A stretch of DNA of 64,000 nt from contig CP139918.1 in NCBI GenBank assembly GCA_034423775.1, positions 1,054,001-1,118,000 on the forward strand. Reading direction: 5' to 3'. Under the pieces are notes generated by a model. It was given only the letters and a program-made list of their open reading frames with translations. It had not been told where the DNA came from and searched no databases. Shown here in pieces: positions 9,844 to 16,533 of the stretch. The stretch comes from Alphaproteobacteria bacterium US3C007 (GTDB taxonomy: Bacteria; Pseudomonadota; Alphaproteobacteria; Rhodobacterales; Rhodobacteraceae). Position numbers and translations under genes: made by a program. Within the stretch, counting starts at the first letter, position 1. The number at the start of each line of letters is the position of its first letter.

Positions 9844-10131
9844 ATGGCTCGGAAGCGTTATTCTGATGAAGATGTGTTGAAGTTATTGCGCGAGATTGAT
9901 GTTCATTTGCACGATGGTTTGGACGTTGTGAGTGCGTGTCGCAAAGCTGGGATTTCAGATAAGAGTTATTATTACTGGCGTAAGAAGTTTGGAGGCCTTT
10001 CTCGTTCACAGGTTTCAGAGATGAAATCGCTCAAGAAAGAAAACGAGCGCTTGAAGAAGATCGTCGCTGACTTGCAGTTAGACAAGGTGATCCTGAAGGA
10101 GAGCCTTGATCATCTAAAGCCACGGGCCTGA
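9844..10131 (+). CDS. IS3-family transposase OrfA (helix-turn-helix, leucine zipper)
   Basis: A 95-residue N-terminal transposase component that binds the inverted repeats. It has the HTH_Tnp_1 pattern (VVSACRKAGISDKSYYYWRK, about 34-53), then a zipper-like helix (MKSLKKENERLKKIVADLQL). The start ATG 9844 follows AAGGAA. Its 3' end overlaps the OrfB frame, which is in the -1 phase; CTAAAG at 10114-10119 lies inside the shared open stretch 10110-10131 and is a plausible slippage site. Confidence 0.93.
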   Translation: MARKRYSDEDVLKLLREIDVHLHDGLDVVSACRKAGISDKSYYYWRKKFGGLSRSQVSEMKSLKKENERLKKIVADLQLDKVILKESLDHLKPRA

Positions 10132-10976
10132 CGCGGGCTCAGCTTCGTCAGGCTGTTATTCATACGCGTCAAAAGCTGGATATTTCTGAGCGGCGTGCTT
10201 GCGCTGTTCTGGATGTAGCCCGCTCAAGTCTGCGCTATCAAGCCAAACAAGTAGATGATACCAAACTACGCTTGGCGATGATCCGGCTGGCCAAACAGTA
10301 TGGGTGGTATGGTTATAGGAAAGTCACAGCCCTGCTGCGCATGGAAGGCTGGCGTGTTAACCACAAGAGGATCGAGCGCTTATGGAACGAAGAAGGTTTA
10401 CAGCTGCCGCGCCGGCACAAGAAGCGCAAACGGCTTTATCACAAAGACAGCTCCATCATCAGGCTGCGGCCCACACATCCCAACCATATTTGGGCGATCG
10501 ACTTTGTGCACGATAAGCTTAGCAATGGGTGCAGCTATAAAATGCTCACGGTTCTAGATGAATATACCCGTGAAGCGCTCTACGTGGCAGTGCGATCCAA
10601 AATGAATGCGAACGACGTTTTGGAGACACTGCACCCGCTGCTGATTAAACATGGTAAGCCAGAGTTTATTCGCTCTGACAACGGACCCGAGTTCATTGCC
10701 ACGCATCTACAGGACTGGCTGAAGAGGATCGGTATCAAACCAATGCAAATCTATCCGGGCAGCCCTTGGGAAAATGGATACAACGAACGCTTTAACGGCA
10801 CCTTGCGAAAAGAAGTGCTAAACGCTGAATGGTTCCACACCACACGGCAAGCCCAGGTCGCTATCAATGTTTGGCTCAGGCAATACAACCAGATCAGACC
10901 TCATCACGCATTAAACATGCGCCCACCCGTCCCAGAAACCTTATTAGAGAAACCAAAACTCAATGGGCGAGTATAG
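10110..10976 (+). CDS. IS3-family transposase OrfB (DDE integrase domain), probably made as an OrfAB fusion
   Basis: The frame is open from 10110 and gives about 288 residues. It holds the HTH_21 segment (YGWYGYRKVTALLRMEGW) and the rve integrase core with catalytic residues in IWAIDFVHDKL (first D), FIRSDNGPEF (second D) and NGYNERFNGTLRKE (E). OrfB starts in the -1 frame relative to OrfA, so the active enzyme is expected by programmed -1 frameshifting. The first in-frame ATG (10272) would remove part of the linker and is unlikely to be the biological start. Both frames look intact, so the element may be mobile. Confidence 0.93.
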   Translation, partial: SSKATGLTRAQLRQAVIHTRQKLDISERRACAVLDVARSSLRYQAKQVDDTKLRLAMIRLAKQYGWYGYRKVTALLRMEGWRVNHKRIERLWNEEGLQLPRRHKKRKRLYHKDSSIIRLRPTHPNHIWAIDFVHDKLSNGCSYKMLTVLDEYTREALYVAVRSKMNANDVLETLHPLLIKHGKPEFIRSDNGPEFIATHLQDWLKRIGIKPMQIYPGSPWENGYNERFNGTLRKEVLNAEWFHTTRQAQVAINVWLRQYNQIRPHHALNMRPPVPETLLEKPKLNGRV

Positions 10977-10987
10977 GGGGCTAGACA

Positions 10988-11421
10988 CCGGCATGGGCGA
11001 TATCACAGCGCTGTTCAGCGTTTTGGTCCCAGGGTCAGATATGGAAGATCCCGTGGCAGATATTTTGCGCGGCGTGTTGGATGGTCATGTCGTGCTCAGC
11101 CGGGCCATCGCTGAACGGGGGCGGTTTCCCGCGATTGATCTTTTGCGCTCGGTCTCGCGTGCCCTGCCCCTTGCCGCCAGCCCCGAAGAAAACCATGCCT
11201 TGCGTGTGATGCGGGCAATTCTTGGCGCCTATGAAACGCAAGAAACGCTTATCAAGGCAGGGCTTTACGAGGCTGGTTCAGATCCACTGATTGAGGATGC
11301 GATCAAGGTTTGGCCTGCGCTGGATCGTTTTATCGGTGCGCATGAGGCGGGCATGATCCAAGACAGCTTCGAGCAATTGTTTGAAATTTTACGGCAAACC
11401 CAAAGCAACACTTTGTTATAA
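10988..11421 (+). pseudogene. fliI: Flagellum-specific ATPase FliI, C-terminal third only
   Basis: About 144 residues remain, from GMGDITALFSVLVPGSDMEDP through DILRGVLDGHVVLSRAIAERGRFPAIDLLRSVSRALP to the stop at 11421. These are the end of the RecA-like core and the helical C-terminal domain of FliI, the ATPase of flagellar protein export. The Walker A and B motifs and the N-terminal barrel, about two thirds of the protein, are missing. The IS right end lies directly before it. The IS supplies an in-frame ATG at 10963, but the product would have no nucleotide site. Confidence 0.9.
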
Positions 11422-11456
11422 ACCCCTGCTGATAAGGATAAATTGACGGGGGGACA

Positions 11457-11858
11457 TCAAGCATGACACTTCAGCAGCGCTTTCTCATCCGCCATAAGCG
11501 ATCGGAGCAGCTTATAGCTTTTGTAAAACTGGCCATGATGGATAGCCATGACCGCCTGTTCTAAGTTGCGCCGAGCTTTACGATCTTTAAAAAGATGGAT
11601 CAATTCGTCGAGTTGATGTAAAATGACAGGACGCGTTTCTGTATCAGAGATATCCCCCGTGAGCACTAATTGCACCGTATAACAGAGCCGCCGCAGCGGC
11701 GTATCTGAATGATCGGGGTGTAAAGCCTCACGCAGGCGCAATATATGCGCCCGCGGCGTGATGATCCGCAGTTTGGCGCGGCGGTCGCCATTTTCAAGCA
11801 CCGCCCCATTTAACAATATGCGTTCTTTTGGCGCCAGTTTTAAGATCAGCCCGCTCAC
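11457..11858 (-). CDS. flbT: Flagellin post-transcriptional repressor FlbT
   Basis: A 133-residue protein. The start SGLILKLAPKERILLNGAVLENGDRR and the later LCYTVQLVLTGD block match FlbT, which in Caulobacter binds the 5' untranslated region of flagellin mRNA and promotes its decay when the hook is incomplete. Its start overlaps the flaF stop by four bases. The flagellin gene lies just upstream, so regulator and target are linked. Given the broken flgE and fliI here, FlbT would be expected to hold flagellin off. Confidence 0.92.
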   Translation of the reverse strand: MSGLILKLAPKERILLNGAVLENGDRRAKLRIITPRAHILRLREALHPDHSDTPLRRLCYTVQLVLTGDISDTETRPVILHQLDELIHLFKDRKARRNLEQAVMAIHHGQFYKSYKLLRSLMADEKALLKCHA

Positions 11859-12229
11859 CCGTTAGCCTGCCTTTGCAAACCACGCATCATGCAAATATTT
11901 ACATCGATAAGAGGTTGAATATCTTCTCTTCCTAGTAAAACTTTACTGCTATGGGTCTGGATAAAAATTGCCAAAGAGATCAGCCCTGCCTTTAGCTGAT
12001 CGGGAAAAGCATTATCCGGATGGCTGAGATCCTCTTGCAAGGCCAACCACAGCTTTTGATTTTCATAAATTGTCAATGCTCGTTTTTGAACATCAAAATC
12101 CTCCATTGCTGCAGCAGCCTGTAATTGCCCCGTTATTTTTGCGAAGATCTGATATTCAGATTGCCGCGCAGTTTGTACGGGCAAGTCTAAATTTGTATAG
12201 GCGCGCTTGGCCTCGGTGAAAGCAGGCAC
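11855..12229 (-). CDS. flaF: Flagellin biosynthesis regulator FlaF
   Basis: A 124-residue, mostly helical protein. The pattern AKRAYTNLDLPVQTARQSEYQIFAKIT near the N-terminus and the ALQEDLSHPDNAFPDQLKAGLISLAIFI block are typical of FlaF, which in alphaproteobacteria acts with FlbT to match flagellin synthesis to hook completion. It lies 61 bp downstream of the flagellin gene, separated by a terminator hairpin, and is translationally coupled to flbT. Confidence 0.92.
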   Translation of the reverse strand: MPAFTEAKRAYTNLDLPVQTARQSEYQIFAKITGQLQAAAAMEDFDVQKRALTIYENQKLWLALQEDLSHPDNAFPDQLKAGLISLAIFIQTHSSKVLLGREDIQPLIDVNICMMRGLQRQANG

Positions 12230-12253
12230 TCTAACCCTCCTAAAATTTGAAAA

Positions 12254-12276
12254 AGAAAAAGGGGTTTAAGACCCCT
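12254..12276 (-). terminator. Rho-independent terminator of the flagellin gene
   Basis: On the minus strand a 6-bp stem AGGGGT/ACCCCT with a 5-base loop is followed by a T-rich run (TTTTTCTTTTTC). It starts 15 bases after the flagellin stop and stands before flaF, so it should limit read-through from the strongly expressed flagellin message into flaF-flbT. Confidence 0.8.
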
Positions 12277-12290
12277 CAATCAACCCACGA

Positions 12291-13127
12291 CTAACGAAAT
12301 AAGGCCAGTAGGTTTTGCGGTTCTCTATTGGCGATACTCAGCGCTTGAATGCTAAGCTGCTGCTGCACTTGCAGTGCCTGTAAGCGTGATGATGCCGCTT
12401 CTAAATCAGCATCAATCAAAGAACTTATTCCCTTTTGAAGAGAGGTAGAAATTGTTGCATTAAGCTCTTTATATCTTGCCAACCTCGCCTCATTTTCACC
12501 AAAATGAGAGGCGGCATTTCTTACCTCCTCAATCATAGTTTCTAGCGCCTCTTTAGATGTCTTAACCGCAGTTGCATCTGTAAATGCAAGGTTCGCCAAA
12601 TCAGCCAGGGCGCCTGGGCCTGACGTTTTTAGATTTTGCTTGGCGATTGTGATTGTTAATTCAGAACGCACTTCTTGATCATCTACGATTTTGGTTTCAA
12701 AACCAACTGTCACGGTCTGATTGCCAGCTGAAGAAATCCAATTTTGTCCATTTACAGAGACCATTTTGGTAAAAGTATCAATTTGTTTCTTGGCCGCATC
12801 GCGCGCGGCAATCAATTTCCCTTCGTCTGATGACGTTTGACTGATTGTGGCTTTCAAGTCTTCCAACACATCAACAATATTTTGAGCCACCCCGCGGCCA
12901 ACTGACAAGGAAGCTTCAACGGCGCCAATTTGCCGGTTGATCACGTCATATCCCGCATGCTCAAATTTCATCTTTTCGGTTTGCTGCCAAACCGCACTAT
13001 TGTCTTTTGGTCCATTGACAATGCGGCCTGTTGAAATTTCATTTTGCGTGGTAACAAGATCAGCGCCAATTTGTTTCAGATTGTAGAGCGCCATCATGGC
13101 GCCAGTCGGTATTGAAATATCAGACAT
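12291..13127 (-). CDS. fla: Flagellin
   Basis: A 278-residue filament protein, short as usual in Rhodobacterales. The N-terminal helix (ALYNLKQIGADLVTTQNEISTGRIV) and C-terminal helix (DLEAASSRLQALQVQQQLSIQALSIANREPQNLLALF) form the conserved D0/D1 coiled coil; the central part is small and variable. It is secreted by the flagellar export machine. RBS AAGGA lies 8 bases before ATG 13127. Its 5' leader contains overlapping hairpins (13141-13163) and a terminator follows. The gene is intact although key export and hook genes in the same region are not. Confidence 0.95.
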   Translation of the reverse strand: MSDISIPTGAMMALYNLKQIGADLVTTQNEISTGRIVNGPKDNSAVWQQTEKMKFEHAGYDVINRQIGAVEASLSVGRGVAQNIVDVLEDLKATISQTSSDEGKLIAARDAAKKQIDTFTKMVSVNGQNWISSAGNQTVTVGFETKIVDDQEVRSELTITIAKQNLKTSGPGALADLANLAFTDATAVKTSKEALETMIEEVRNAASHFGENEARLARYKELNATISTSLQKGISSLIDADLEAASSRLQALQVQQQLSIQALSIANREPQNLLALFR

Positions 13128-13140
13128 GTTTTAAATCCTT

Positions 13141-13163
13141 GCATCAGGGATGCATTTTGCATC
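13141..13163 (-). promoter_or_regulatory. Mutually exclusive hairpins in the flagellin 5' leader
   Basis: The leader contains GATGCA-TTT-TGCATC (13149-13163) and the overlapping GCATC-AGG-GATGC (13141-13153). Both cannot form at once because they share GATGC. They end only 13 bases before the flagellin start codon and close to its ribosome-binding site. In Caulobacter the flagellin leader is the target of FlbT, encoded nearby here, so a regulatory role is plausible, but no binding site can be proven by eye. Confidence 0.45.
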
Positions 13164-13327
13164 AAAAATTTGAAGTGCCGCAGCACGCGCGCACAGATTC
13201 TGCCATTCTGACACATACGGCCTAATACAGCCGCGCCATCGATTTCGATGCGCTTTTAAGATGCAAATAAACCCCTAACAAACTCCTAAAACCGCGAAGA
13301 GAATATATTGCATTTTATTGATTTCCA

Positions 13328-13684
13328 TCAGGCCTCTAAATCAGTCTTCCCACCTAAAAAGGTGGGTAAATCCTGACGCCCACCCCGCTGTGTATATATG
13401 CTTAAAAAGGCATGATTGTGCTTTAACGCTTCTAATTTAAAGCGAACGTCCCGCAACCCCGCCTCGCTTGCGCGCAGCAAGCGCTCAGAACGCGCAAACG
13501 CCGCTTGCAGCGCAGGCCAGTCCAAGCCGGCAGCGCCTTTCTGCGATTGGCACCAATCAAACAATTTGGTTTTGAAGGTTTCAACCTCAGCCAACTGATG
13601 AAACGCCCCATTGCGCAGCGCTTCACATTCTTTATCAAGCATTGCCAGAATAGTTTCGCTGGTAAACGCGGCAGACTCAGTCAT
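13328..13684 (-). CDS. FlgN-like flagellar chaperone (probable)
   Basis: A 118-residue helical protein. The N-terminal half (LDKECEALRNGAFHQLAEVE) and the central helices have the long coiled-coil pattern of FlgN-type export chaperones, which escort FlgK and FlgL to the secretion gate. Its start overlaps the flgJ-like gene by eight bases, so both are on one minus-strand message. Sequence similarity is weak, so the name depends largely on flagellar context, size and order. Confidence 0.6.
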   Translation of the reverse strand: MTESAAFTSETILAMLDKECEALRNGAFHQLAEVETFKTKLFDWCQSQKGAAGLDWPALQAAFARSERLLRASEAGLRDVRFKLEALKHNHAFLSIYTQRGGRQDLPTFLGGKTDLEA

Positions 13685-13961
13685 TCAAAGCGCGGTTTTT
13701 TAGCGCGGAATATACCGCATCGGCCAAGCCAAACCTGCGTTGTTTGCTGAGCGCTTCGGCCAGGCCCTGCACCAGATAAGATTGAAAATGCGCTTCACCG
13801 GCACCGCCGCTAAACCCATTTGGCATCTTCAAAATCTTTGCTGACTTTAGCATCTCGGCCAAAAAGCTGGTTTCCAAATCCTTCGCCGCTTTTCGTAAAC
13901 GGATATCTGCATGGCTTGGATCCCGGTTTAACCCGTGAAGGGCGGTGGGGGCTGGCTCCAT
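13677..13961 (-). CDS. flgJ: FlgJ-type rod-binding protein, single domain
   Basis: A 94-residue protein equal to the N-terminal rod-binding domain of FlgJ. The stretch LRKAAKDLETSFLAEMLKSAKI, followed by a glycine-rich GFSGGAGEAHFQSYLVQGLAEALSK, is the Rod-binding signature. The muramidase domain found in enterobacterial FlgJ is absent, as is usual in alphaproteobacteria, where a separate lytic enzyme opens the wall for the rod. It precedes and overlaps the FlgN-like gene. Confidence 0.82.
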   Translation of the reverse strand: MEPAPTALHGLNRDPSHADIRLRKAAKDLETSFLAEMLKSAKILKMPNGFSGGAGEAHFQSYLVQGLAEALSKQRRFGLADAVYSALKNRALND

Positions 13962-14074
13962 GATATGTTCCTTTTTAAGAATAATATCGGCAGTCTACAG
14001 ACCGGCGGTAAAGAAGCGGTAACCAAATTCTGGCAAAACTAGGCTGATCAGATTTTCAAAGTTTGGACATCATA

Positions 14075-14920
14075 ATGTTTTCCAGCCCTCACAGCGGCGA
14101 TTTTCACAATGCAAAATACCCCGCAGCCAAGCCGGCGGCCGTTGCAAAATCGGCTCGGGTCAAAGCTCTGCACATCGACAAGGACCAAGATAAGGTGGGC
14201 CGGTTTCAAAACGCCTGGAACAAATCTGCTGCCCGTCTGCAGAAAAGAGATAGCCCAGAAGAACAAGCCTTAGCGATTGCTGTAATGCTGACAGAGCCCG
14301 ACAGACGATCAGGTAAATCGTTCCTGCTGCCGCCATCCAATCAGAGCCTTTCGCCGATGCGCCGACCGGATCCCCAACTTCCGCAAAAGGTGATAAAAAT
14401 ATTGCAAGGCATAGGACCGACAGACACGGCCTGCGATCCAATAGTTCAATCTGCTGCACCCGTCCTCAATTCCCAAAAAACCGCGGCTGAAAGCGCAAAA
14501 TACACGCCGGCTTCACACCCGAGGGCGTTAAATATCTGGACAGAGCGGCGCGCGGATAATCACTGCATCACCCAAGTTCATCTGCAATTTGGCTCTTCTG
14601 AACATATCAAACTGACGCTCGAGCCTGTGGCCGATAGGTCAATAAGGATTGAGATGGATACGAATTTAAACGCCACTATTGAGCGCTTTCAGCGCAGGAG
14701 GGCTGATTTGAAACGGTTCTTTTTAAATCAGGGCTACCACACGGTTGAGATCACGCTCACACATACCCCAGAGGCAAAAACACTGGTCAGTCAATCGAGT
14801 CATAGCATTCAGGCCGCTTTGGCCGAAGATCTCAGCACAAAGCCGCAAGCCGTGGCCACAACAGTTGCGCTGCCATTCGGGCCAAACGACGCGGCTCAGC
14901 GCCTCACACTTAGCCTCTGA
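14075..14920 (+). CDS. fliK: Flagellar hook-length control protein FliK-like
   Basis: A 281-residue protein. The first two thirds are low-complexity, polar and proline/alanine-rich, as in FliK linkers. The last 110 residues contain a Flg_hook-type domain, recognisable in ITQVHLQFGSSEHIKLTLEP and FFLNQGYHTVEITLTH. FliK measures hook length and switches export specificity by acting on FlhB. I use ATG 14075; an in-frame TTG at 14063 would add four residues. flgD starts 13 bp downstream, which supports the hook assignment. Confidence 0.75.
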   Translation: MFSSPHSGDFHNAKYPAAKPAAVAKSARVKALHIDKDQDKVGRFQNAWNKSAARLQKRDSPEEQALAIAVMLTEPDRRSGKSFLLPPSNQSLSPMRRPDPQLPQKVIKILQGIGPTDTACDPIVQSAAPVLNSQKTAAESAKYTPASHPRALNIWTERRADNHCITQVHLQFGSSEHIKLTLEPVADRSIRIEMDTNLNATIERFQRRRADLKRFFLNQGYHTVEITLTHTPEAKTLVSQSSHSIQAALAEDLSTKPQAVATTVALPFGPNDAAQRLTLSL

Positions 14921-14933
14921 AAGGAACCCTCTT

Positions 14934-15620
14934 TTGCTTGAACCCATATCCGCCGGCAATCTGACCACAACAAAACCCAGTAACCCGTCGCAGCCCTCGC
15001 CGCTCAGCAGCGATTTTAATGCGTTTTTGAATATGCTGACGACGCAACTCAAACATCAAGATCCATTAAATCCGGTTGATTCTGCAGATTATGCCATGCA
15101 ATTGGCCGCCTTTTCGACGGTGGAACAACAGGTTTTATTGAACCAAAAAATGGATGTGCTGCAAAATAATTTACACCAGAACACTTTGGCCAGCTTATCT
15201 AACTGGATGGGAAAAACGGTCAAACTGCCCGGATCATTCACCTATTCTGGCGGCGAAGTCACCGCTTTGATCACCCCGCCAACGGGCAGCGAGAAAACAG
15301 ATTTTATCGTACAAGATGCTACAGGGGCGGAAATCTTTCGCCACAGGCTTGGCGCCCAAGATCAAGAATTCGCATGGGCAGGCACCACCTCGAAGGGCGC
15401 TGTAGCGCCGGTTGGACATTATAATTTCGCCCTTGAAGGCTTTGCGAAAGATCAATCATTAGGAATTTCTAAACTTGCCAGTTTGCAAACCATTGAAGAA
15501 ATATCGCAACCCGCTGATGACATACTGGTCACGCTTGGAAATGGCCAAACCCTTCCGTGGAAAAACCTTACTGGTCTGCGCAAACGCAGAAAACTTGCGC
15601 CTGCCAAAGACATCCCTTAA
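14934..15620 (+). CDS. flgD: Flagellar hook capping protein FlgD
   Basis: A 228-residue scaffold that caps the growing hook and is later discarded. The signature DFNAFLNMLTTQLKHQDPLNP and the following AFSTVEQQVLLN are the conserved FlgD N-terminal region; the rest forms FLG-Ig/Tudor-like beta domains. I choose TTG 14934 because AAGGAA at 14921-14926 is 7 bases upstream and the frame before it runs through fliK. The coding frame is intact. Confidence 0.92.
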   Translation: MLEPISAGNLTTTKPSNPSQPSPLSSDFNAFLNMLTTQLKHQDPLNPVDSADYAMQLAAFSTVEQQVLLNQKMDVLQNNLHQNTLASLSNWMGKTVKLPGSFTYSGGEVTALITPPTGSEKTDFIVQDATGAEIFRHRLGAQDQEFAWAGTTSKGAVAPVGHYNFALEGFAKDQSLGISKLASLQTIEEISQPADDILVTLGNGQTLPWKNLTGLRKRRKLAPAKDIP

Positions 15621-15651
15621 TCGATCGGGCAGTCTGAAAGGATAAGCGCCC

Positions 15652-16533
15652 GTGCCCATAGCCAGTTTAGAGACATCTTTGCGCGAGAAAGGGCTGTTGC
15701 AAATACCCGCGCAATGGGTCGCGCTTTCGGGGGGGCGCTCAAACCGCGTTTGGCGCGTTTCACAAGCTGGCGCGCAAGATCTCTGCGTAAAACTATATCC
15801 ACAAACCGCGTGGCAGAATCCGCTTTTTGCAAATGATCCTGCGGGCGAATATTATTGCCTAGAAAATCTTCACGCAGAAAAGCTTTGTCCAAAGCCATTG
15901 GGGTTGGTAGTGACGCCCCAAGGGCGCTGCTTGGTTTATCACCATCACCACGGGGTCAGTTTCAGCGATCAAACCGCGCCAGTCGGCCAGTTGCTGGCGC
16001 GCATCCATAGCCGGCCCACGGTTCCGGCCGATTCAAAAGCCATAAGACACGCGCCCTGTGGATCTAGTGAATTAAACGCCCATACTATACAAATTTTGCA
16101 ACGATGCGAGGGGCCAGAGCGCGGGCTCTTAGAGCGCCTAAGGCCGACCATCCCTGTAGAAAAACCAACAAAAATAAGCCTCATTCATGCAGATCCAGTG
16201 GCAAATAATATCGTGATATCAGGCCAAACGGCCCTGATGATTGATTGGCAAAGCCCTGCTTTGGGTGATCCAATGGAAGATCTAAGCCATTTCTTATCCC
16301 CCGCAATGCAACGCCTTTATCGTGGCAAAATACTAAACGCAAAACAGCAAAAGCAGGTTTTAAACGCGTATCAAGCGCAATATCCCCGTTTCGACTTTGC
16401 GCGTTTTGAACGATTATACCCGCATTACAGCTGGCGCATTGCCGCCTATTGCCTCTGGCAAAAACAGCAAGGCAATTCAGATTATTCAGATGCGTTTGAT
16501 CAAGAAGTCACGGCATTGAAGGTTAAAGCATAA
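15652..16533 (+). CDS. Aminoglycoside phosphotransferase/choline kinase-like small-molecule kinase
   Basis: A 293-residue kinase of the APH superfamily. The N-lobe has LSGGRSNRVWRV, a glycine loop typical of choline/thiamine kinases, and a Lys in LCVKLYP. The catalytic loop is LIHADPVANNIV (H-x-D-x4-N) and the metal-binding motif is IDWQSPALGDP. The substrate could be thiamine, choline or a related alcohol; sequence alone does not decide. Start GTG 15652. It follows flgD by 31 bp but is not a known flagellar gene. Its 3' end overlaps the convergent ubiB by 11 bases. Confidence 0.8.
   Translation: MPIASLETSLREKGLLQIPAQWVALSGGRSNRVWRVSQAGAQDLCVKLYPQTAWQNPLFANDPAGEYYCLENLHAEKLCPKPLGLVVTPQGRCLVYHHHHGVSFSDQTAPVGQLLARIHSRPTVPADSKAIRHAPCGSSELNAHTIQILQRCEGPERGLLERLRPTIPVEKPTKISLIHADPVANNIVISGQTALMIDWQSPALGDPMEDLSHFLSPAMQRLYRGKILNAKQQKQVLNAYQAQYPRFDFARFERLYPHYSWRIAAYCLWQKQQGNSDYSDAFDQEVTALKVKA

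Larger units (their letters stand above)
9789..10987 (+). mobile_element. IS3-family insertion sequence, IS407-like group
   Basis: An element of about 1.2 kb bounded by near-perfect terminal inverted repeats: left end TGTCTTAGCCCCCTAGA, right end (complement) TGTCTAGCCCCCTATA, differing by a one-base indel, with the TG...CA tips typical of IS3 elements. It carries the usual two overlapping transposase frames. Bases flanking the ends (GCAA on the left, CCGG on the right) do not form a direct repeat, nor do they if the ends are placed at 9794 and 10983. Different genes lie on the two sides. Confidence 0.88.

Noticed and set aside
9789..10009. N-terminal 75 residues of a long fliH-like frame
   Set aside because: This part is the antisense of the IS end and OrfA, not flagellar sequence.
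10272..10976. Stand-alone OrfB starting at ATG 10272
   Set aside because: The frame is open back to 10110 and contains conserved linker residues; IS3 elements normally make an OrfAB fusion by frameshifting.
10963..11421. A new gene beginning in the IS right end
   Set aside because: It is merely the fliI C-terminal remnant with a chance in-frame ATG supplied by the IS; no nucleotide-binding motifs remain.
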